In this document: in pieces, positions 44,643 through 48,908 of the stretch | Numbering within the stretch: position 1 is the stretch's first letter | Layout: each line of letters begins with the position of its first letter | Origin: Halomonas urmiana | GTDB lineage: Bacteria; Pseudomonadota; Gammaproteobacteria; Pseudomonadales; Halomonadaceae | Assembly: GCF_005780185.1 (NCBI RefSeq) | Contig: NZ_VBUI01000028.1 | Span: 1-48,908 of the forward strand | DNA length: 48,908 nt | Direction: 5' to 3' | The notes under the pieces: generated by a model | The model's input: only the letters and a program-made list of their open reading frames with translations | Told to the model about the DNA's origin: nothing | Databases searched by the model: none | Translations under genes and position numbers: made by a program

Positions 44643-46019
44643 TCAGACGTGGCGCAGGTACCAGTCGTATTCCAGCTTGCTCACCGCCTGCATGGCCCGG
44701 TCGCGCTCGGCGCGGCGATTGGCCAGGAAAACGTGGAGGAAGTCGCGTCCGAGGGCCTCGGCGAGGACCTCGCTCTCCTCCAGCAGGGCCAGCGCCTGGT
44801 ACCAGCTGTTGGTCAGGCTGGGCGCCACCTGGTCGTAGGCGTTGCCGCTGATCGCCGGGGGCGGCGTGGCCTGATGCTGCAGGCCATGGTCGATGGCGGC
44901 CAGCAGCGTCGCCATCAGCAGGTAGGGATTGACGTCCGCGCCGGCCACCCGGTGTTCGAGGCGCCGCGCCGCGTTGGGGCCAGAGGGAATGCGCACCGCC
45001 ACCGAGCGGTTGTCGTAGCCCCAGGTCGGAGCCATGGGCACGTAGAGGCCCGGCTGGAAGCGGCGGAAGGCGTTGAGATTGGGGGCGAACAGCGCCATGG
45101 AGGCGGGCATCAACGCCAGCAACCCGGCCACGGCCTGCTTGAGCCGAGGCGTGCCCAGCGGGTCCTCATTCTCGGCCGCGAAGACGTTGCGTCCCGCCTC
45201 GTCGAGTAGGCTGATGTGGACATGGGTGCCGCTGCCGGCCTCCTCGCCATAGGGCTTGGCCATGAAGGTGGCCTCGAAGCCATGCCGCAGTGCCACGCCC
45301 TTGATCAGCCGCTTGAGCAGCACGGCGCTGTCGCAGGCCGCCAGGGCATCGTCGCAGTGGATCAGGTTGATCTCGAACTGCCCCGGGGCGCACTCCTTGA
45401 GGGCGGTATCCAGCGGCAGGCCCTGGATGCGCGCCGCCGAGTGGATCTCCTCGAGGAAGTCCGCGTATTCGTCGAGCTCGCTGATCGAGTAGAGTTGGCT
45501 GTGGCTGGCGCGCTCGCCGCTGGCCGGTGAGCAGGGGGGCTGGGTCATGCCCAGCTCGTCGCGCTGGCGGTCGACCAGGTAGAACTCTAGCTCCACGGCG
45601 ACCACCGGCGTCAGGCCCGCCTGGTGGAAGCGCTCGAGCACGCGGGACAGCACCTGGCGAGGATCGGCGAAGAAGGGGGTGTCGTCGACCTCGACCATGG
45701 TCATCAGCAGTTGGGCCTGGCGGCCATTGCGCAGCCAGGGGCTCGGCATCAGCGTGCCAGGGACGGGGCGGCAGACCCGATCGCCGTCGCCGCTGGAGAG
45801 CCCCAGCCCGGTCTCCTCGATGGTGTTGCCGAGGATGTCCAGGGCGAATACCGAGGCGGGCAGGTTGACCCCGTCGCGATAGGCTTTCTCCAGATTCTCG
45901 CGCGGGATGCGCTTGCCGCGCTGCACGCCGTTGAGGTCGCTGATCAGCAGGTCGATGCTGGCAATGTCGGGGTGACGTTCCAGGAAGTCACGGGCTTCGT
46001 CGACGGGAAGGGGCGGCAT
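44643..46019 (-). CDS. puuA: Gamma-glutamylpolyamine synthetase-like (second PuuA-type ligase)
   Basis: A 458-residue GS-fold ligase: VELEFYLV, CAPGQFEINLIHCDDA, the SGTHVHISL histidines, PNLNAFRRFQPGLYVP, NRSVAVRIPSG and RLEHRVAGADVNPYLLMA. It resembles the PuuA/SpuI/SpuB class and lacks the GS-I adenylylation segment. It is divergent from puuD-spuC-puuC, which supports a polyamine role. I chose the ATG at 46019, with AGGTG upstream; an in-frame ATG at 46058 is possible. Having two PuuA-like proteins suggests separate amine substrates. Confidence 0.86.
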   Translation of the reverse strand: MPPLPVDEARDFLERHPDIASIDLLISDLNGVQRGKRIPRENLEKAYRDGVNLPASVFALDILGNTIEETGLGLSSGDGDRVCRPVPGTLMPSPWLRNGRQAQLLMTMVEVDDTPFFADPRQVLSRVLERFHQAGLTPVVAVELEFYLVDRQRDELGMTQPPCSPASGERASHSQLYSISELDEYADFLEEIHSAARIQGLPLDTALKECAPGQFEINLIHCDDALAACDSAVLLKRLIKGVALRHGFEATFMAKPYGEEAGSGTHVHISLLDEAGRNVFAAENEDPLGTPRLKQAVAGLLALMPASMALFAPNLNAFRRFQPGLYVPMAPTWGYDNRSVAVRIPSGPNAARRLEHRVAGADVNPYLLMATLLAAIDHGLQHQATPPPAISGNAYDQVAPSLTNSWYQALALLEESEVLAEALGRDFLHVFLANRRAERDRAMQAVSKLEYDWYLRHV

Positions 46020-46080
46020 GATGACACCTGTTTCCTTGGATGTTGGCGTTGTGGTCATCTTTGGCCGAACCGCTATGTGT

Positions 46081-46096
46081 TGTCAAATAATTTACG
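46081..46096. promoter_or_regulatory. Second copy of the candidate polyamine operator
   Basis: TGTCAAATAATTTACG matches 13 of 16 bases of the palindrome at 16534-16549. It lies 62 nt upstream of the PuuA-like start and 180 nt upstream of puuD, in the AT-rich divergent gap. Confidence 0.45.
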
Positions 46097-46192
46097 TTAT
46101 TGGCGGAGCTGCTGGCGGTCGTCCTTCGTGGTTGTTCATAAAAATCCCTTTAATATCATTAGTTAAGTTTTGTATTGCCCGCGACAGGCATT

Positions 46193-46228
46193 GCGCGGGT
46201 TGGCAAGATTAATCAACCGCGCTATGTT
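46193..46228 (+). promoter_or_regulatory. Promoter with overlapping inverted repeat before puuD
   Basis: A -35 TTGGCA (46200-46205) and -10 TATGTT (46223-46228) are spaced by 17 nt, 48 nt before the puuD ATG. An inverted repeat, GCGCG-GGTTG and CAACC-GCGC with an 11-nt AT-rich centre (46193-46222), covers the -35 and spacer and could be a repressor site. Confidence 0.5.
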
Positions 46229-46275
46229 GAGCAAAGCATAACAACCCCGACGCTGAACCTTTCAAGGAGGCTGCC

Positions 46276-47043
46276 ATGCAGACTCGACCCCTGGTGGGGG
46301 TGATCGCCTGTCGCCGCGAGGTGGAGGGCCACCCCGCGCACATGGTGACCGACAAGTATCTCTCCGCCCTGCGGGAGTATGGCCTCGAACCGGTCGTGTT
46401 GCCGGTCTGGGAATCCGTCGTGGGGGCGGACATCAAGCCCCTTCTGGCGCGCCTGGATGGCCTGGTGCTGACCGGCAGCTACACCAACGTGGTGCCGCAG
46501 CGCTACGGCGCCGAACGCGAACCGGAGAACACCCGGGACGATCCGAGCCGTGACGCCGCGGCCATGGCCTGGGTGCCGGTGGCCCTGGACCTTGGCGTGC
46601 CGCTGCTGGGCATCTGCCGAGGCTTTCAGGAGCTCAACGTGGCCTTCGGCGGCAGCCTCTACCAGGCGGTACAGAAGCAGCCCGGCAGGCTCGATCACCG
46701 TGAGCCGGCCGGCGATCGCGAGACCCAGTACGCCCCCAGCCACGACCTGGAGATCCTCCCGGGCGGTCGGCTGGCGGCCCTCCACCCCGAGCGCCATACC
46801 CGGGTGAACTCCCTGCACCAGCAGGGCATCGAGCGACTCGGCGCGGGCCTCACCGCCGAGGCCGTGGCGCCGGATGGCCTGATCGAGGCGATCTCGGTCA
46901 CCGACGCCCCAGCCTTCACCCTGGCGGTGCAGTGGCACCCCGAGTGGCGTCCCCGCGAGCATTCGCTCTACGACGCCCTGTTCACCGCCTTCGCCCAGGC
47001 CTGCAAGCAGCGCCAGGCCAGCCCCTCGTCACTGCCGGCCTGA
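46276..47043 (+). CDS. puuD: Gamma-glutamyl-GABA hydrolase (class I glutamine amidotransferase fold)
   Basis: Cleaves gamma-glutamyl-GABA to glutamate and GABA at the end of the gamma-glutamylated putrescine route. The 255-residue product has the nucleophile Cys114 in GICRGFQE (same number as in E. coli PuuD) and His221/Glu223 in QWHPEW. LTGSYTNVVPQRYG lies near 66-79. AAGGAGG precedes the ATG. It is the first gene of a + strand set with spuC and puuC; in pseudomonads the same family member is called spuA. Confidence 0.92.
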   Translation: MQTRPLVGVIACRREVEGHPAHMVTDKYLSALREYGLEPVVLPVWESVVGADIKPLLARLDGLVLTGSYTNVVPQRYGAEREPENTRDDPSRDAAAMAWVPVALDLGVPLLGICRGFQELNVAFGGSLYQAVQKQPGRLDHREPAGDRETQYAPSHDLEILPGGRLAALHPERHTRVNSLHQQGIERLGAGLTAEAVAPDGLIEAISVTDAPAFTLAVQWHPEWRPREHSLYDALFTAFAQACKQRQASPSSLPA

Positions 47044-47068
47044 GGGCCCGCGACAACGGAGAATCATC

Positions 47069-48472
47069 ATGCAGACTCAAGCGTGTCAGGCCCTGGATCG
47101 GGCCCATCACCTTCACCCTTTCACCGACTTCAAGGCGCTGGGCCAGGAGGGGTGTCGCGTCATCACCCGTGCCGAGGGCGTCTATATCCACGACAGCGAG
47201 GGGCATCGCATCCTCGATGGCATGGCCGGCTTGTGGTGCGTGAACCTCGGCTATGGGCGCCGCGAGCTGGTCGAGGCGGCGGCGGAGCAGATGGCCGAGC
47301 TGCCCTACTACAACACCTTCTTCAAGACGACCCACCCGCCGGTCGCCCGCCTCGCCGAGAAGCTCTGCGACCTGGCGCCGGCCCACATCAACCACGTGTT
47401 CTTCACCGGCTCCGGGTCCGAGGCCAACGACACCGTGCTGCGCATGGTGCGTCGCTACTGGGCGCTCGAGGGCAAGCCCGAGAAGCAGTGGATCATCGGC
47501 CGCGAGAACGGCTATCACGGCTCCACGGTGGCGGGCTTGAGCCTCGGCGGCATGGCGCCGATGCACGGCCAGGGCGGTCCCTGCGTGCCCGGCATCACCC
47601 ATGTGCGCCAGCCCTACTGGTTCGGGGAAGGGCAGGATCAGTCGCCGGAGGCCTTCGGGCGCGCCTGCGCCGCGGCGCTGGAGGAGAAGATCCTCGAGCT
47701 CGGCGAGGAGAAGGTCGCGGCCTTCATCGCCGAGCCCGTGCAGGGGGCCGGCGGCGCCATCATGCCGCCGGCCAGCTACTGGCCGGCGGTCAAGGCGGTG
47801 CTGGCCAGGTACGACATCCTGCTGGTCGCCGACGAGGTGATCTGCGGCTTCGGGCGCCTCGGGGAGTGGTTCGGCAGCCAGCACTTCGGCCTCGAGCCGG
47901 ACCTGATGCCGATCGCCAAGGGGCTGTCGTCGGGCTATCTGCCGATCGGCGGCGTGCTGGTGGGCGATCGCGTGGCGGACACGCTGATCGAGGCGGGGGG
48001 CGAGTTCTTCCACGGCTTCACCTATTCCGGGCACCCGACCTGCGCCGCCGTGGCGCTCAAGAACCTGGAACTGCTGGAGGCCGAGGGAGTCGTCGAGCGG
48101 GTCCGCGACGACCTGGGTCCCTACCTGGCCGAGCGCTGGGCCGAGCTTGGCGACCATCCCGTGGTCGGCGAGGCGCGCTCGCTGGGCCTGATGGGCGCGC
48201 TGGAGCTGATCGATCCGGCCACCGGCGAGCGCTTCGACAAGGCCCTGTCGGCCGGCAACCTGTGCCGCGACATCTGCTTTGCCACCGGGCTGGTGATGCG
48301 CTCGGTGGGCGATACCATGATCATCGCTCCGCCGCTGGTGATCACCCGCGACGAGATCGACGAACTGGTGCGCCTGGCGCGCCAGGCCCTGGACGAGACC
48401 GCCCGCCGCCTGGCCGATCGGCGTGCCGCGGCGCCGTCCACCGTCCTTAATGCAGAGGAGATTCGCGCATGA
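47069..48472 (+). CDS. spuC: Putrescine (polyamine):pyruvate aminotransferase
   Basis: Class III PLP-dependent aminotransferase that moves the amino group of putrescine or cadaverine to pyruvate. The 467-residue product has FTGSGSEANDTVLRM (112-126), NGYHGSTVAG (147-156), ADEVICGFGRLG (254-265) and the PLP lysine Lys284 in IAKGLSSGYLPIGG. N-terminal DRAHHLHPFTD is typical of SpuC and YgjG-like enzymes. It starts 26 nt after puuD and its stop overlaps the puuC start (ATGA). It gives a direct transamination route next to the gamma-glutamylation route. Confidence 0.91.
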   Translation: MQTQACQALDRAHHLHPFTDFKALGQEGCRVITRAEGVYIHDSEGHRILDGMAGLWCVNLGYGRRELVEAAAEQMAELPYYNTFFKTTHPPVARLAEKLCDLAPAHINHVFFTGSGSEANDTVLRMVRRYWALEGKPEKQWIIGRENGYHGSTVAGLSLGGMAPMHGQGGPCVPGITHVRQPYWFGEGQDQSPEAFGRACAAALEEKILELGEEKVAAFIAEPVQGAGGAIMPPASYWPAVKAVLARYDILLVADEVICGFGRLGEWFGSQHFGLEPDLMPIAKGLSSGYLPIGGVLVGDRVADTLIEAGGEFFHGFTYSGHPTCAAVALKNLELLEAEGVVERVRDDLGPYLAERWAELGDHPVVGEARSLGLMGALELIDPATGERFDKALSAGNLCRDICFATGLVMRSVGDTMIIAPPLVITRDEIDELVRLARQALDETARRLADRRAAAPSTVLNAEEIRA

Positions 48473-48908
48473 GCCCCACACGTCATCCGACGACCCGCGA
48501 GGAGTGGCAGGCGCTGGCCGCCGAGCTGACCGTCGAGCAAGGCCTCGAGACCCGCGCCTATATCGACGATGCCTTCGTCGACGCCGCCGATGGCGCGACC
48601 CTGACCACCGTGAATCCGGCCACCGGCGAGGCGCTCGCCGAGGTGGCGAGCTGCGACGCCGCCGATGCCGAGGTCGCCGTGGCGGCCGCCCGGGCCGCCG
48701 TCGACGGCGGCGCCTGGTCGCGCCTCGCCCCGGGCAGGCGCAAGGCCGTGCTGCTCAAGCTGGCCGACCTGATGGCGGCGCACAAACACGAGCTGGCACT
48801 GCTCGACACCCTGGACATGGGCAAGCCGGTTACCAGCGCGCTGGGTGACCTGGCCGGCGCCATCGGCTGCCTGCGCTACCAGGCCGAGTGCATCGACAAG
48901 CTCTACGG
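48469..48908 (+). CDS. puuC: Gamma-glutamyl-aminobutyraldehyde dehydrogenase, 5' part
   Basis: The first 146 codons of an aldehyde dehydrogenase, cut by the window end. The visible part matches the PuuC/KauB N-terminus: about 30 residues of leader, then AYIDDAFVDAADGATL, TVNPATGEALAEVASC, GAWSRLAPGRRKAVLLKLAD and LDTLDMGKPVTSAL. The catalytic cysteine and glutamate lie beyond the window. GAGGAG precedes the ATG, which overlaps the spuC stop. It would oxidise the aldehydes made by PuuB and SpuC. Confidence 0.9.
   Translation, partial: MSPTRHPTTREEWQALAAELTVEQGLETRAYIDDAFVDAADGATLTTVNPATGEALAEVASCDAADAEVAVAAARAAVDGGAWSRLAPGRRKAVLLKLADLMAAHKHELALLDTLDMGKPVTSALGDLAGAIGCLRYQAECIDKLY

Noticed and set aside
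46101..46118. A sigma-54 promoter in the puuA-like/puuD gap (TTGGCGGAGCTGCTGGC)
   Set aside because: The GG and GC elements are 11 nt apart rather than 10, and the -12 element is poor.

Overview
The window is about 48.9 kb of high-GC gammaproteobacterial chromosome, most like a halomonad (Halomonas and relatives). The evidence is the gene order tail-specific protease / ychF-pth-rplY-prs-tRNA-Gln-ispE-lolB-TPR lipoprotein // hemA-prfA-prmC-moeB, which matches the pseudomonad/oceanospirillalean arrangement, together with strong GC bias, TRAP transporters and an NhaC antiporter. I see no insertion sequences, phage genes, rRNA or CRISPR array. Three tRNAs are present: Asn-GTT, Met-CAT elongator and Gln-TTG. 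The right edge cuts an aldehyde dehydrogenase gene.

Region 1 (1-16.3 kb) is housekeeping. It runs from tRNA-Asn, prc (-) and apeB (+) through tRNA-Met (-), ychF (-), pth (-), rplY (-), prs (-), tRNA-Gln (-), ispE (-), lolB (-) and a LbcA-like TPR lipoprotein (-). The divergent + strand set is hemA, prfA, prmC, then an Lrp regulator and moeB. Several genes overlap by ATGA-type junctions, and tRNA-Gln overlaps the end of ispE.

Region 2 (16.6-24.8 kb) is polyamine uptake and gamma-glutamylation: a PuuB-type oxidase, a PotABCD-type ABC importer (ATPase, two permeases, binding protein), a PuuA-type gamma-glutamylpolyamine synthetase, and a second PuuB-type oxidase after a terminator. The pathway resumes at 44.6-48.9 kb with a PuuA-like ligase (- strand, followed by an nhaC-type antiporter), and divergently puuD, spuC and puuC (partial). 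A 16-bp palindrome upstream of the first cluster recurs, 13/16 identical, in the divergent control region of the second, which suggests a shared regulator.

Region 3 (24.9-33.9 kb) is an accessory catabolic unit. A divergent RpiR-family regulator precedes one long + strand operon: an N-formylglutamate-amidohydrolase-family enzyme, a three-part TRAP transporter (Q, M, P), a glutamine-synthetase-like ligase, an aldehyde dehydrogenase and an iron-type alcohol dehydrogenase, closed by a strong terminator. I infer a gamma-glutamylation route for an amine or amino alcohol; the substrate is unknown.

Region 4 (33.9-42.1 kb) is a one-carbon module: formate-tetrahydrofolate ligase (-), a GATase1-like AraC regulator (+), an 855-residue FAD oxidoreductase/GcvT fusion (-), and a + strand pair of a DmdA/LigM-like GcvT-family protein and a divergent MetF-like protein. 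I infer tetrahydrofolate-dependent removal of methyl groups from an N-, S- or O-methylated compound. Regions 3 and 4 sit between the two halves of the polyamine pathway and are the parts most likely to hold undescribed biology. A glycine-zipper envelope protein (42.2 kb) separates them from the second polyamine block.
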